A stretch of DNA of 64,000 bases from Vitellaria paradoxa (GCA_019916065.1 CM034241.1:25786340-25850339); one strand, 5' to 3'. Positions 10,251 to 22,473 are shown, numbered from the stretch's first letter. Numbers and translations: made by a program. The notes: generated by a model not told the origin, from the sequence alone.

Positions 10251-12244
10251 CAAATCTCAGTTTTTGCTTCTTTTACCTTTTATTTTATTATTTTATGGAA
10301 TATAAAGATAATAAATAGCTCTTGGACTTATATTTAATTTTTAGTAAAATTGATAAGTTTTATTTTATTCAAAAATAATTTAAATAAATTTCCAATCATC
10401 ATCTTATTTATAACCAAACCCTTATCATAGATTTTTGGCTTCAAGATATCCACAACTATCCACAGAATTATTCTAATGTTTAGGACGGTATTAAATGAGT
10501 TTCATTAAATTCACTTAATCATAAAAATATAATTATATAACTTGTTAGGTTGACAAAACAATGCCAAAAAAATAAATCAAATTCATTTAAGAAAGACCAA
10601 ATGAGAAAAGAACAAGTCCATTGTTTCTTTTGGGCATTTTATCAAATACTAGCATTTTAGTTTGAATAAGTCATCCAACTATCCATGATGAAACTGATTA
10701 TCTAAGTCAATTATCATCAATATTAGAGTGTCAAATAATACATAATATCTAGTTTAAAATAATTTCATATCAATAGAAATTATTAACATGACAATAACTA
10801 ACAGAAGGAAATTGAAAATTTAAATAAATCTTTAAATATAATATTCTAAACAAATCCAAACAAGCATCAATTAAAGCTAAGCAGAATAGCATCTTGAAAG
10901 AAAATTCATATAAAATAGAACAGGACTCCAATATCTATAAACTTTATATCTGTAGAAACTAGACTTCAAGACCTACAACTTTCATGTTTTACACTTTTTA
11001 AAATTCTAAGGTCTAAAGGTACAAAAATAGCTTTGAATTCAGTTTGTTCAGAAAATACAGTTTTACACGTGCTCAGTATTTTGGGCATAACTTTTGACTC
11101 ACAAATCGGATTGATGCAATTCTTTTTGGGTTGAAAAGAAAACTGAAAGGGCTACAACTTTTATGTTTTAGCCGAAGCCTAATTCCACCGTTTTAGGGGT
11201 TAGAAGCACATAAGAATTTACAAATAGAGAGCTGTCAGCTTACTGAGTTACTTCAGTCAAAATTTTGGCTTCCCTACCCCCAATATACGGGTATTTATTT
11301 TTATCACAATCAAGTTTCATACTTCAAACTAGAAAATGCATCAAATATATTTTAGGAGATTCATCATCGTGCCTCAATGAAGATATTAATGACCAAGTCT
11401 GAGAAGGAAAAATGAGTTAGCTTTGAACACCACCCAAATTGGAAAATTCCAAGCCTTTCTTCTTCCTCCAAGCAACACCAAATCTTCAGCCTCACTAATT
11501 AATAATTTATTATTATTTCTCTCTTCTTTTCTTCTCTTTGAAGACACACAATTTATAGGGAGTGTAGAGAAAATTATTGGTGGAGAAAAAATCAACTAAG
11601 GTAAGATCATGCCTATACAATTGGTAGCATGATCCAAGAATCATGCTTACTTTTTGACTATCTAACCATATCATTTAAGAAAAGCATTGGGGAAGATGTA
11701 TGGAGGTGGCATGATCCGGGAATCATGCTAGCTTTTGACAAATTAAACAAAATTGTTTAAAAGATGCTTTAAGTGTTTAAATCATGCTAGGTAAGTAATT
11801 TGGAAGAATGCTTTAAAGTCATTAATGTAGGGTCTTCTTTTTGACTAATTAGCCACCTAATTTGAGAGATTGTGAGAGATGTACGGAAGATGGAAAATGA
11901 AGTTGCCGGGAAATAATTTAGAGCTACTATTCATGAGTCAACTCAATGAGTGATAAAGTGAGTTGAAGTGAGTTGAGATGAGTCAAAGAAAAGGTTGATC
12001 CATGGGTTAATGGGTTTGGTTTGAACCAAATAGGTAATTGGGCTAAGAAGTGTTTGGATAAAAAATCTTAGAAATTCTACATTAAACTCCCACGTATAGT
12101 GGAATTAAATCCGAAAATCTTTCTTAACTAATTTTTATCATTCCAAAAATTTTCAAATGCTCAATTTTCTAGATTTTCATTATAATAAATATCACTACCA
12201 CACTTAAATAATTTAATTAAGGAAAAAAAATTCAGGTTATTACA

Positions 12245-12262
12245 ATCCACCCCCCTTAAATA
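12245..12262 (-). other. Chromovirus polypurine tract
   Basis: The sequence next to the 3' LTR (atccaccccccttaaa on the plus strand) reads AAGGGGGGTGGAT on the element strand. This purine run is the expected primer for plus-strand DNA synthesis. Confidence 0.75.
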
Positions 12263-12278
12263 AATTTCGTCCCGAAAT

Positions 12279-13993
12279 TTACATAAAGCATGACTCAAGT
12301 GTTAAACAAATGAGGATACCGTTCACGCATAACAGACTCACGTTCCCAGGTGGATTCCTCCACACCACGGTGCCTCCACAACACTCGAACCAGTGGAATG
12401 GTTTTGCCTCGTAGGACTTGTTCACGCTGATCCTCGATCTTAACCGGCTGTTGTTCAAATGTAACATCTTGCTGAATATCAAGTTCAGTCCAATCAATCA
12501 CGTGACTCGGGTCAGGTTCATACTTTCGAAGCATGGATACATGAAATACATCATGAACATGTGATAGTTGAGGTGGTAGAGCTAGCTGATATGCAACCTG
12601 CCCAACCTTTGCAAGGATTTCGAATGGTCCAATATATCGAGGAGCTAACTTCCCATTTTTGCCGAATCGTGCGACTCCTTGACATGGGGAAACTCGAAGA
12701 AAGACATAATCTCCAACTTCGAACTCCAAAGGTCGTTTTCGTCAGTCAGCGTAGCTTTTCTGATGACTCTGGGCAGTAAGTAGACGTTGACGAATGATAG
12801 TAATCTTTTTTGATGTTTGCTTGATCAGGTCGGGTCCTATAATCACCGATTCTTCTACCTCGGTCCAACACAGAGGAGAGCGACATAGCCTCCCATATAA
12901 TGCCTCATAAGGTGCCATTCCAATACTTGCTTGATAGCTGTTGTTATACACAAACTCTATCAATGGCAAGTGTTCTTCCCAGTTTCCTTTAAAGTCTAAT
13001 ATGCAAGCACGAAGCATATCTTCCAATGTCTGAATTAACCGTTCTGACTGTCCATCCGTCTGAGGGTGAAATGCCGTGCTAAAGGTCAATTTAGTGCCTA
13101 AAGCCTCTTGCAGACTCTTCCAAAATTGAGCTGTGAATAATGGATCTCGGTCAGATACTATAGAGACTAGTGTTCCGTGAAGTCAGATGATCTTGCGAAT
13201 ATTTAGTTGGCTGTGCTTTTGGTGTGTCGGTAGTGTTCACTGGTAAAAAATGCGCTGACTTTGTTAATCGATCAATAATAACCCATATAGAGTTATTTTT
13301 CTTCAACGTCTTAGGTAAGCCCACGACGAAATCCATCGCAATGTGCTCCCACTTCTATTCGGACACAGGTAAAGGTTGGAGTAGTCCAGCTGGTTTCTGG
13401 TGTTTTGCTTTGATTTGCTGACAAGCAAGACATTTAGCTACGAATTGAGCAACATCCTTCTTCATTCCCTTCCACCAATACTGTCGTGCTAAATCACAGT
13501 ACATCTTCGTACTTCCAGGGTGAATGGCAAATCTTGAATTATGGAACTCTTGCAATATCTCCTTTCGAAGGCCATCAGAATTCGGGACATACAACCTTCC
13601 ACAATGCTGTAGTCCTTGATCAGAACGAAGTGTCCATCCTTCTATAATCTCTCCAGACAAGATTTGAGCTACCATCTTCTTGCATTCTTCATCATGTTGT
13701 TGCGCATTGATCACCTTAGTAATTATCGTGGGAATTGCTATCAGAGAACAACTTGTCATTATAGCATTTCCCTGATCAAATCTGATCTCAAATTCATTCA
13801 CCGATTCTAGCATCTTCCATTCCCACACTGCCAAATTCGCCAATGTTGAATGTGATTTCCTACTGAGTGCATCTGCTACAGCATTCGCCTTTCCTGGATG
13901 ATACTGAAGGGTGAAATCAAAATCCTCCAGATATTCCATCCAGTGTCGTTGTCGCAGGTTCAGGTCTCGTTGGGTGAATAGATATTTCAGACT
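12279..13993 (-). pseudogene. Chromovirus RNase H end, integrase and chromodomain
   Basis: Element order runs from 13993 downward. The end of RNase H (YHPGKANAVADALSRKS) comes first, then the integrase zinc region (H-x-H with CLACQQIKAKHQKP), the core ([36 protein letters not shown]), the GPFEI C-terminal block, and a chromodomain (VLWRHRGVEESTWERE) ending near 12295. Stops interrupt it at 13355 (W-to-stop), 13183 and 12742 (both R-to-stop), with a frameshift near 13190-13215. All three stops are single transitions from the expected codon. The chromodomain would direct integration to particular chromatin in an active element. Confidence 0.87.
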
Positions 13994-13998
13994 CTTGT

Positions 13999-15745
13999 TG
14001 ACCGCTTATGAATAGTGCAGTGCTAATTAACCCCCAAGTGCAAGGGTGTGCGGTGTAGTTTTAATCTCGGTGAGTCCGAGGTCGAATCCACAGGGAGCCT
14101 ATATGTTTTAGTTTCTAAGTTCAAATATGAATTTTAGGTTTAAATGTGAATTGAGATATCAATTGAATTAAATTGGATTTAAGAGAATTGCAAATTGAAG
14201 GATTAAACAAGATACAAACTAATTAAAGGGATATTTAAACTAGAATGCAAACTACTTTGAAATGACTTAGCAATTTAAAGTTACTGAACTTAAATGTAAA
14301 GAGAATTGAATATTTTCAAATTAAAAGCTATTCTAATTTAGAACTTGCAATGCAATCAATTCAAACAAAAGTGATTTAACTTAAGACAATAATATTTAAA
14401 AGAGTTCTTGATTCAACTTTCACAATTCCAGGTAATTCGTTATTTTGCCAAGGGATGATTTAAAATACAATCTATAGTTCACGTCAAAGGATCTATAGAT
14501 TGGGAAAGATTTTCAATACATTCCAAAATTTCTCGATACACAGTTTTAAACTCACGTTTCATTATGGAAAATAAAACTGGAAATATTTTATGATAAAAAC
14601 ATTCGAGTTCAAATCTGATTTAGGAGTGAATAGATTCCAAAATTTCTCGATACACAGTTTTAAACTCACGTTTCATTATGGAAAATAAAACTGGAAATAT
14701 TTTATGATAAAAGCATTCGAGTTAAAAAGTTTTCTAAACAAACAAATCAGATTTGAAAATTGTAGATCACTTCACATAGGTTTTCAAAACCCATGCGAAG
14801 GATCTACGTTCATCCCTCAACTTATAACGAATCACCCTTCATTGATTCAGTGAATCAAGAACTAGGGTTTCTACTCTAGCATGATCTTAAACGAAACAAA
14901 AGCATTAATTGAAATGTAAACATTCAACACGAACATGCTTTAAAGATTTAAGAAAGCGACTAAAACAATCTTATTGAATATAAAATTAATCAAACAATGT
15001 TTAAACATGAATGTAGATTGGAAATGAAATATTAACTTACGTAAAAACAAACTTCAAAATTAAAACCTGAATTGCAATAGCTGAGACGAACGTCTTTAAC
15101 ACTTCAAAAACTTGTAGAAACATTCACGAACATTCAATAACCAATCTCCCAACTCTCAAAAAAATAATGAAAAATAATCTAAAACAAAACCCTAAAGAAG
15201 CAGAAGAAGAAGTATTCTGTCCCTCCCTAATCGGCTGCAAAGTGGGGTATTTATAAGCAAACCCAAAAACCCTAATGTGTAAAGAACGGATCAATGTTTT
15301 CCCGCACATGGGGGTCCGGACCACAGTGTATATGAAATCCTCTTCAACAGCTCCAGCTTTCTGTGGTCGGGACCATCAAGGAGGGGGTCCGGACCACAGT
15401 GTATAGTTTTCTTCTTTGGCTGGGCTTCAACTTTCTGTGGTCGGGACCATCAAAGAGAGGGTCCGGACCACAGTGTATAGGTTTCTTCAATGTTTGCTCC
15501 TCCATCTAAGCCAACTCTTGGGGAAGCTTGAACCATTGTTGACACGCTTTGTTCTCCTTTGTTTCCTTCCTCCTTGGAGTTGTCAAAATCACTGTCTTCT
15601 TCGTTGAATTCACCATTTTCCCTGCAATTGACAAAATGGCTTACGTAAGTGATAAAATAGTGATAAATCATGAGGAAAACGTAGTAAAACATGTAAATGA
15701 GTGTGCAAAAGTGTCGTTTGTAATTACACTTTTCGAGTGTAATCA
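13999..15745 (-). repeat. Athila 3' LTR
   Basis: This 1747-base LTR begins TGACCGC and ends GTAATCA on the plus strand. It contains an exact tandem duplication of about 85 bases with period 114 (14523 and 14637). A TATA box candidate (minus CTTATAAATA) is at 15248-15257, and the GGTCCGGACC cluster at 15313-15469 is upstream of it in element orientation. It is 21 bases shorter than its partner because one palindrome unit is missing. Confidence 0.9.
15248..15469 (-). promoter_or_regulatory. LTR promoter region: TATA box and paired palindromes
   Basis: GGTCCGGACC occurs at 15313-15322, 15386-15395 and 15460-15469, and GGTCGGGACC at 15365-15374 and 15439-15448. Pairs start exactly 21 bp apart (15365/15386 and 15439/15460), and pairs repeat about 74 bp apart. 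Each pair is followed by ACAGT. The TATA candidate CTTATAAATA (minus) is 56 bp downstream of the nearest site in element orientation. Pairing, spacing and position suggest binding sites for a dimeric protein. The protein is unknown. Confidence 0.6.
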
Positions 15746-18037
15746 CACCCCCCAACTTGAGTCTTGCTAGTCCCTAGCAGTGCAGTTTGTTGGAATGTAA
15801 AGCAAATATTCTCTTTTCGTTGGAAACACGGCTACACTTAGCTACGTGTAGCAAGCCCTTTAAACCCCTAGGTTCCCCCTAGTGGACGAGTAAGGTCTCA
15901 TGAAGGTTTGCAGTGAATCTACCCACAAAATTCTATAAACTAGTTCCATGAATAGTAGTTATCTTTCAAACAAATCCTGGTTCATCCTCAATGGAGAATT
16001 AGTTACAAAACTCAAAAATTGCATAAAACCTCCCAATGCAAGTTAAACTCACCTAATTCTCAATCATTTTAATTCAAATGTATCAATTCATGTGATTCAT
16101 TCAAAATAGTCATCAAATATACTCTAAGATTGTGGCCTTGACTTCAATTCTCACCAGGATGCCCACTCACAAATAAAATCACTCGAACAAGGTTACTCTC
16201 ATGGTTCATGCACGAATGCAATGTCAAATAAGTACAATGAACCCAATTCACGAAGTGACTGAAAGAATTAAGATATGGAGTGTTGCATAGCTTCATGAAT
16301 GGAATGTATTAATGCATTACAAGAGAACTATTATCAACCACATGAAATAGATCAATGCTCTTATAAGTGTTGTTCACCTAAAGTCCATTAGGTCTTTACT
16401 AGGTTGTAGCTTGGCCATGGGGTATTGGTTAGACAAACAAAGGATAGGAAAATCAAAGTGCATGTCTAAGGATTACAATGATAGTGCAATGACAAACCCC
16501 CCAACTTCTCTCTTTTCAACTCCTTGAATACTAAACATTGAAGCTGTTCTTATTATTATTATTTTTTTTTTCATGGGACTAATAATAATGAACTTATGAA
16601 TTGCTATGTCCCTATTTTTTTTTTTTTTTTTTTTACACATTTTCTAATATAAGCTCCTCCCTTATACACCTTGTTTCAATTCTTGCACAAACATCCCAAG
16701 ACATGCAAGGGTGGGCTCACCTATATATCTAAGGCTAAAAGGGCATCAATGTGGCTAAAACAAGAAATTTCATGTATATATATATATATATATTTTTTTT
16801 TTTCATAGGCTTCAAAGTGGCTCCAAGGGTAATGTAATAAAAGAAAAGTTATAAGCTTCCAAATGTATGAAAGATGGCCTAACATCACTCTCTAGGTTTC
16901 TAACACTTTTTTAGAGGCATTGACCCAGACATGTAAATCAAAAATAGCATCTTGTGCATTTAATACCAAAACAAAGTAATGTAATGAAGCTATTCAAGAA
17001 AAGTGAGATGAAAGAAGTCATAAAGAATTGAAGTATAAAACCCTCGAGAATAAAAGAGTAGGCTCTAAAGCTCACAAAAGTATGGGTTTTTAAGTCTCCA
17101 CCTATATCTTGGCATACTTGAATGACTAATTCTCATGAATTCAAATCCTTAATACATTTTCATATAATGGTTTCAAAATGACAAGTTATCAATGCAATAG
17201 GCAATTTTATACTCAATTTGAATTAAAGTGCCTTCTTCAAGATTGAAACCAAACCATTCATTATTTTCATGACTGATACTAACATTAAACTAGTTAAGAG
17301 AACACATATACAGTCTAGTCATGCAAATTCAAGAAAGTCATAAATAACAATGATTTTCAAAATTTCAAAAAAAATTTTCTCATTCATGTAAAATCTTTTC
17401 ATCATGCGACCCTACCCCCCAACTTAAATGTCACATTGTCCTCAATGTGAAAACTATGAAGTATATGTGAGGATGTAGTGTGCAAAGTGAGCATGATGAG
17501 GTACAATAACAGTAAAGCATAACTAAGACTGAACATGCATCTATCAGATTAACCACTAAGAATAGAAATATTCATGGCAATGCAAGTGGTTAATAATAGT
17601 AACAGAAGAATAAAATAAAATAAAAAAAAACCGAGACAAAAAGAAAAGAAAAGCAATAAAATAAAAATGGAAAGGAACATACCTTCTGATAGCATCCTTC
17701 AGGTCTAAATGTTGCCGAAATTCAAATAAAAACTGTAAAGGAATTCCATAATCATCCACATTCGATTATTTAAATTATTGTCAATTCCATTTTCAACCTC
17801 ACTGTTAGCACTCCCCTTCTCAGAAAAAACCCAATGGTGATAGTTCATCCAAGCACAAGGAAATTAACATAAAGCAAATAAGGCATAATACATCACCATA
17901 GAATCAAAAGTAGCATAAGTATCCAATAATTACATCCCAGAAAATAAATGCACCCTAAAAGAGTTTTAGGAGTAACAAGTTACACAATGAGTGATCACAA
18001 TCCTAAACTCTCAGAACCCAAAGATAACAAGGTCCTC
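15746..18037 (-). other. Athila 3' non-coding region and polypurine tract
   Basis: No protein-coding ORF is recognisable in these 2.3 kb. The first bases (caccccccaacttgag) are the polypurine tract on the element strand. Several blocks (about 15825-15925, 16380-16440, 16690-16730, 17070-17130, 17401-17510) are clearly similar, in the same order, to the non-coding region of the gag-only element at 50203-51900. Long poly-T and TA runs lie at 16560-16640 and 16775-16805. Confidence 0.75.
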
Positions 18038-19123
18038 TCACTGTGGAGGTGGAAAAGAGTCACGAAGGTGATCCAGGACACTTTTCAGCAAATGTTCCTG
18101 GGTCTGCTGAGACTGCTGGATGCGTAGGAGCAACTGATGATCTTCTTCTTGATTCTTCTCTATGTGATCCATGCGCCCTTCTAAAACATCAAGCCGATCA
18201 GCCAACTCAGTATTGGTGACTTCCTGTCCCTCCTCGGTTTCCTCCAATATAGGTGCTGACGTATGTTCATGAACTGTTGTGGCTTTCCTCTTTTTAGTAG
18301 CCATGTTGCCACGGGATTTGGAATAAGAAGTTATGGTAAATGGTTGCAATCCCAAGGCTATAGGCATATCATCCGTAACCTGGGCCCCCTTCCTCCTAAA
18401 GATCTCTGTGAGGGCACCTCCAAAGGGCAAAGCTGTCAACGAGTTAGGTTGCTCGCAAACATAAGCAATATGGTTCCATAGGTAGGAGGGTAAATCAATA
18501 GTCATTCCAGTACCAATTGCATAGATCAATCTGGCCCTAAGAGGTGTGCAGTCTGAATTTCGATTTTGAGGAAGTAAATTGGTGCAAGAAAACATGTGCA
18601 GAGCCCAGTATTTATCAGCAAGTATTGAGGCTGGCTTTCTATATTCTGCCTCCCATTCTTGTCCTTCTGAGACGATTTCTGACACTAAATTCAGGAAAGG
18701 TGGTGTCCCTTCATCTGGATAAGAAAATTCGGGCCTTTGAACCCGGGGTAATTGAAAAACTTGGGCTAAATCATCCGGTGTAAGAATGATTTCAACTCCC
18801 CTAACCCAACTGACAAGGCGTTCTCTTCCTCGTCTCTTACTAATGGATCCTTCTTTGAAATTAGCAAAGAATTCTCGAACCAAGTCAACCACACAGTAGG
18901 CATTGAACTTAGCTATACCGAGCCATTGTCGCCCCTCAAAGTTTTGTTCTAATAGAAAGTCTTCACTTTTAAAATGTTCAATACTCCAATACCGTTCAAC
19001 CACTACTGGTTTGTTTACCCAATTGTCATCGTAACTAAGTTCAGCTTCTGCCCTCCAAAATCGATTTCTATCAAAGACAGGCTCAAGTCGTCGATTGGCA
19101 GCATGCTTAGTCCGTGGGGGCAT
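18038..19123 (-). CDS. Athila envelope-position ORF (putative plant transposon protein domain)
   Basis: A 361-codon ORF lies downstream of integrase, where Athila elements carry their extra (envelope-position) ORF. It starts MPPRTKHAANRR and is basic at the N-terminus. Around residues 40-220 it resembles the putative plant transposon protein domain often annotated in Athila-related ORFs (for example VVDLVREFFANF and a PLRARLIYAIGTG block). A basic patch (KKRKA, about residue 275) could be a nuclear localisation signal. The last 80 residues are a predicted coiled coil (ELADRLDVLEGRMDHIEKN). I see no signal peptide and no membrane span, so a membrane envelope role is not supported. The ORF is uninterrupted. 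A palindrome module lies about 520 bp upstream. Function unknown. Confidence 0.75.
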   Translation of the reverse strand: MPPRTKHAANRRLEPVFDRNRFWRAEAELSYDDNWVNKPVVVERYWSIEHFKSEDFLLEQNFEGRQWLGIAKFNAYCVVDLVREFFANFKEGSISKRRGRERLVSWVRGVEIILTPDDLAQVFQLPRVQRPEFSYPDEGTPPFLNLVSEIVSEGQEWEAEYRKPASILADKYWALHMFSCTNLLPQNRNSDCTPLRARLIYAIGTGMTIDLPSYLWNHIAYVCEQPNSLTALPFGGALTEIFRRKGAQVTDDMPIALGLQPFTITSYSKSRGNMATKKRKATTVHEHTSAPILEETEEGQEVTNTELADRLDVLEGRMDHIEKNQEEDHQLLLRIQQSQQTQEHLLKSVLDHLRDSFPPPQ

Positions 19124-19558
19124 GGGAACTACAACCCAACAAGGAGAAATAATGAATCATTCTAATCAATCCTATGTCCACCCAAATGTGGTGGCCCCAT
19201 TCTAATGACAATTAAACAAAATACTTAAGAAATAGCACCAAATCACCAAACAATGTTCTTATGGATCCAAATCAAACCCACGGTAGAAAAAAAATGCAAA
19301 CTTTGGAAACTAATTCAAACTAATACTACCCTTGAATATTAATGTCCAAAGAAAGTGTTTTGGTGAGATAGAACATAACTCTTGAAGCTTTGAAGCTTGA
19401 GGTGAACAAATATGGAAGAACCGAACTAGGGCTTGAAGAATGGAGAAGACATACCTTATGGATGATGTGAAAGTGCAGAAAATAGTTGATTTCGGCTGAA
19501 ATAGGAGTTGAATCAACTTCTTTTTTGAAGAATCTTGCACGGGTAGAAGATTTCTAGG

Positions 19559-19753
19559 TTATATTTTGCTAGAGAGAGGGAATATTGAAAAGAGAATTGA
19601 AGAGAGGGCTGCCGAATTGAGCTGAAAAGGGGACCGATCTGCTTTAAAGACACCCGCAGGGTCCGGACCGTCCCTCAGGGGGTCCGGACCACAGTATACT
19701 CGGCCTACATCCCTCCTTGCAGGGTCCGGACCATTCCCTAGGGGGTCCGGACC
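19559..19753 (-). promoter_or_regulatory. Internal copy of the palindrome module upstream of the extra ORF
   Basis: Four perfect GGTCCGGACC sites start at 19660, 19681, 19723 and 19744. They form two pairs 21 bp apart, with pairs 63 bp (three times 21) apart. Spacer sequences (tccctcaggg, attccctaggg) and the trailing ACAGT match those in the LTR, so this is the same module rather than chance GC-rich DNA. TATA-like motifs in element orientation lie downstream: TTTAAA at 19643-19648 and AAAATATAA at 19559-19567. The ORF at 19123 follows. A separate promoter for that ORF is a reasonable inference. Confidence 0.5.
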
Positions 19754-19901
19754 ACAGTAATGGCTCTAAGTCTTGCTTGTTGCTCTAATTCTCTCAATTT
19801 TCCTAATAATACTAACTAAAAAGAAAGAAAAAAAACTAAAATAACTAAACGGCAAGCTAACCTAGATCTACTAATATACACTACAAATACTTAAATGCGG
19901 A
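19754..19901 (-). other. Spacer between Athila pol and palindrome module
   Basis: A short AT-rich non-coding stretch follows the pol stop at 19902. Nothing else is recognisable. Confidence 0.5.
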
Positions 19902-20335
19902 CTATTCATAAGGAGGGGGATCTAAAAGATCCCATGTTTCGATGCAAGCCGCAAAGTTTTGTAAGTATGGTTTCAACTTATGCCCATTCACCTTAAAACG
20001 ATGTTTATTCTTTGGATTTTCAATCTCAATGGCTCCATGATCTGACACATGCGTTACTATGAAAGGACCTGACCACCTAGATTGTAGTTTCCCTGGGAAT
20101 AGATGAAGTCGTGAGCGATAAAGTAATACTTTTTGGCCTTCATGAAATGATCGTCGAGCAATATGCCGATCATGTATTTTCTTTATCCTCTCTTTAGATA
20201 GTAAGGCATTCTCATAAGCGTCATTCCGTAATTCTTCCATTTCTGCAATTTGTAATTTACGGTGTAACCCCGCCTCATCAAGATTAAAGTTGAAGTTCTT
20301 AATTGCCCAATAAGCTTTATGTTCTAATTCAACGG
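19902..20335 (-). pseudogene. Athila integrase C-terminal region, shifted frame
   Basis: This is the continuation of the pol frame at 20329-22473 after a one-base insertion near 20336, where the expected [14 protein letters not shown] reads CHLSR then stop. The segment contains the [16 protein letters not shown] block upstream of its ATG, then [19 protein letters not shown] and the [12 protein letters not shown] block, which is the GPFxV C-terminal domain of gypsy integrases. It ends at a normal stop (DPPPYE). It is an out-of-frame part of the polyprotein, not a separate gene. Confidence 0.8.
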
Positions 20336-22473
20336 GACAAATGGCATGGTTTACCGTAAACTAACCTGTAGGGAGACATTCCTAAGGTAGTTTTATATGC
20401 AGTGCGATATGCCCATAGGGAATCTGTCAATCGTAGTGACCAATCCTTGCGGTTAGGATTAACCGTCTTTTCTAGGATTGTCTTAATTTCCCTGTTTGCA
20501 AGCTCTACCTGGCCACTTGTCTGGGGGTGATATGGAGTTCCTACTTTATGTGCCACCCCATATTTAAGAAATAGAGTGCCTACAGGTCGGTTACAGAAAT
20601 GTTTCCCCCCATCACTAATTATCGCTCGAGGTACCCCGAAGCGTGAAAATATGTTTTCATGGAGGAATTTAAGAACTACTTTATGGTCGTTTGTCTTAGC
20701 AGCTACTGCTTCTACCCATTTAGAAACGTAATCAACTCCTACTAATATGAATTCATACCCAAAGGAGCTTGGAAAAGGACCCATGAAGTCTATTCCCCAA
20801 CAATCAAATATTTCCAAAACAAGAATAGGAGATAGAGGCATCATGTTCCTACGAGTCAAGCTACCTAGCCGTTGACATCTGTCACAGGTGGTACAGAATT
20901 GATGAACATCCTTAAATAACGTAGGCCAATAGAATCCACATTGTAATATCTTTGCAGCTGTTTTGTTCGTGGAAAAATGGCCACCACACGCTTGAGAATG
21001 GCAGAACTCAATTATTCCTTGGACTTCCCAGTCAGGAATACACCTACGGATAACTTGGTCAGGGCAGTATTTAAATAAATACGGATCATCCCAAAAGAAA
21101 ACTCTTACATTCCTAAGGAATTTCTTCCTATCTTTAGAAGTCCATTCATCCGGGATTTGTCTTGTCACTAAGTAGTTAGCAATATCAGCATACCAAGGAG
21201 GGGTAGAGGCTGTTATTGCTTGCACATGAAATAGCTGTTCATCAGGGAAGCTATCATTGATTTGAGTATCATCTTTAGGATAGACTTCAACTGGTAAACG
21301 TGACAAATGATCCGCCACCACGTTCTCTACACCTTTCTTATCTCTTATTTCGAGGTCAAACTCTTGTAGTAGCAATATCCATCGGAGTAATCGTGGTTTG
21401 GCCTCTTTCTTGGTCAACAGGTACTTAAGTGCAGAATGGTCAGTGAAGATGATGACTGTTGAACCAATGAGATAAGATCGGAATTTCTCAAGGGCAAAGA
21501 CAACTGCTAGTAATTCTTTTTCAGTTGTTGTGTAGTTCTTTTGAGTGTCATTAAGGGTCTTACTAGCATAATAAATCACATGTGCTTTTTTATCTCTTCT
21601 CTGTCCTAGTACAGCTCCAATAGCATGGTCACTAGCATCGCACATCAATTCGAATGGCAGTGACCAATCAGGAGTTTGTAAAATAGGAGCTGTAGTTAGA
21701 CATCCCTTGAGTTTTTCAAAAGCTTGCTGGCATTGATCAGTCCATTCAAAGGGTGTATCTTGTGTTAGTAATTTACACAAAGGTCCTGGAAATTTCACTA
21801 AATGATTGAATGAACCTTCGATAGAATCCAGCATGTCCCAAGAAAGATCTAATATCCTTTTACTGATTGGGGTTTGGGAAGCTTTTGAATCAGCTCTACT
21901 TTCGCCTGATCTACCTGAATACCTTCTTTTGAAACTATGTGCCCCTAGAACGATGCCTTGTGTCACCATAAAATGACACTTTTCCCAGTTAAGGACAAGG
22001 TTCTTTTCCTCGCATCGAGTTAATACTAGATCAAGGTGTTGCAAGCATTGCTCGAATGAGTCACCATAGACAGAGAAATCGTCCATAAATACTTCGACGA
22101 TCTCTTCTACCATCTCACTAAATATGCTAATCATGCAACGCTGAAAAGTGGCAGGGGCGTTACATAGGCCAAACGGCATTCGTTTGTATGCAAAGGTGCC
22201 AAAGGGACAGGTGAATGTAGTTTTGGATTGATCCTCTAAAGCTACCTCTATTTGGTTATAGCCCGAATAGCCATCTAAAAAGCAGTAATAAGCATGCCCA
22301 GCCACTCTTTCTAAAACTTGATCTAAGAATGGAAGAGGAAAGTGGTCTTTTCTAGTACTTGCATTGAGTTTCCTATAATCAATGCATACTCGCCAGCCAG
22401 TTTGCACTCTCGTTGGGACTAGCTCATTATTTTCATTCCGAACTACGGTAATACCTGACTTCTTAGGTACCAC
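20329..22473 (-). pseudogene. Athila pol: reverse transcriptase, RNase H, integrase
   Basis: This 714-codon frame begins [10 protein letters not shown] and carries gypsy RT blocks ([45 protein letters not shown], then [10 protein letters not shown] with intact catalytic DD). RNase H follows ([41 protein letters not shown]), then the integrase zinc region (CTTCDRCQR) and core ([36 protein letters not shown]). A D-D-E pattern is present. Residues about 178-240 (roughly 21755-21940) do not match RT and read correctly only in other frames, so clustered indels have scrambled the end of RT. The frame is also cut off from gag/protease and from the integrase C-terminus. Confidence 0.88.

Larger units (their letters stand above)
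8618..12244 (-). repeat. Chromovirus 3' LTR
   Basis: This LTR is 3627 bases, the same length as its partner at 30590-34216. On the plus strand it begins TGTGACGCCCCGG and ends GGTTATTACA. It holds two tRNA-like sequences and a TA microsatellite near 9430-9455, all also present in the other LTR, so they pre-date this insertion. No long ORF resembling a protein family is seen inside it. Confidence 0.9.

Noticed and set aside
11386..11595. ORF in both chromovirus LTRs (also near 33336-33566)
   Set aside because: Repeated only because the LTRs are repeated. The ends differ between copies by indels and no family is recognised.
15313..15469. CRISPR-like array
   Set aside because: The repeats are 10-bp palindromes with related spacers inside a plant LTR. 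This is not a prokaryotic locus.
15416..15770. ORFs in the Athila LTRs (also 27196-27532)
   Set aside because: Conserved between the two LTRs by recent duplication only. They cover the palindromic promoter region in both directions.
22463..22473. Programmed frameshift between Athila protease and RT frames
   Set aside because: The overlap arises from one extra base inside a conserved RT block, with no slippery site visible, so it is mutational damage.
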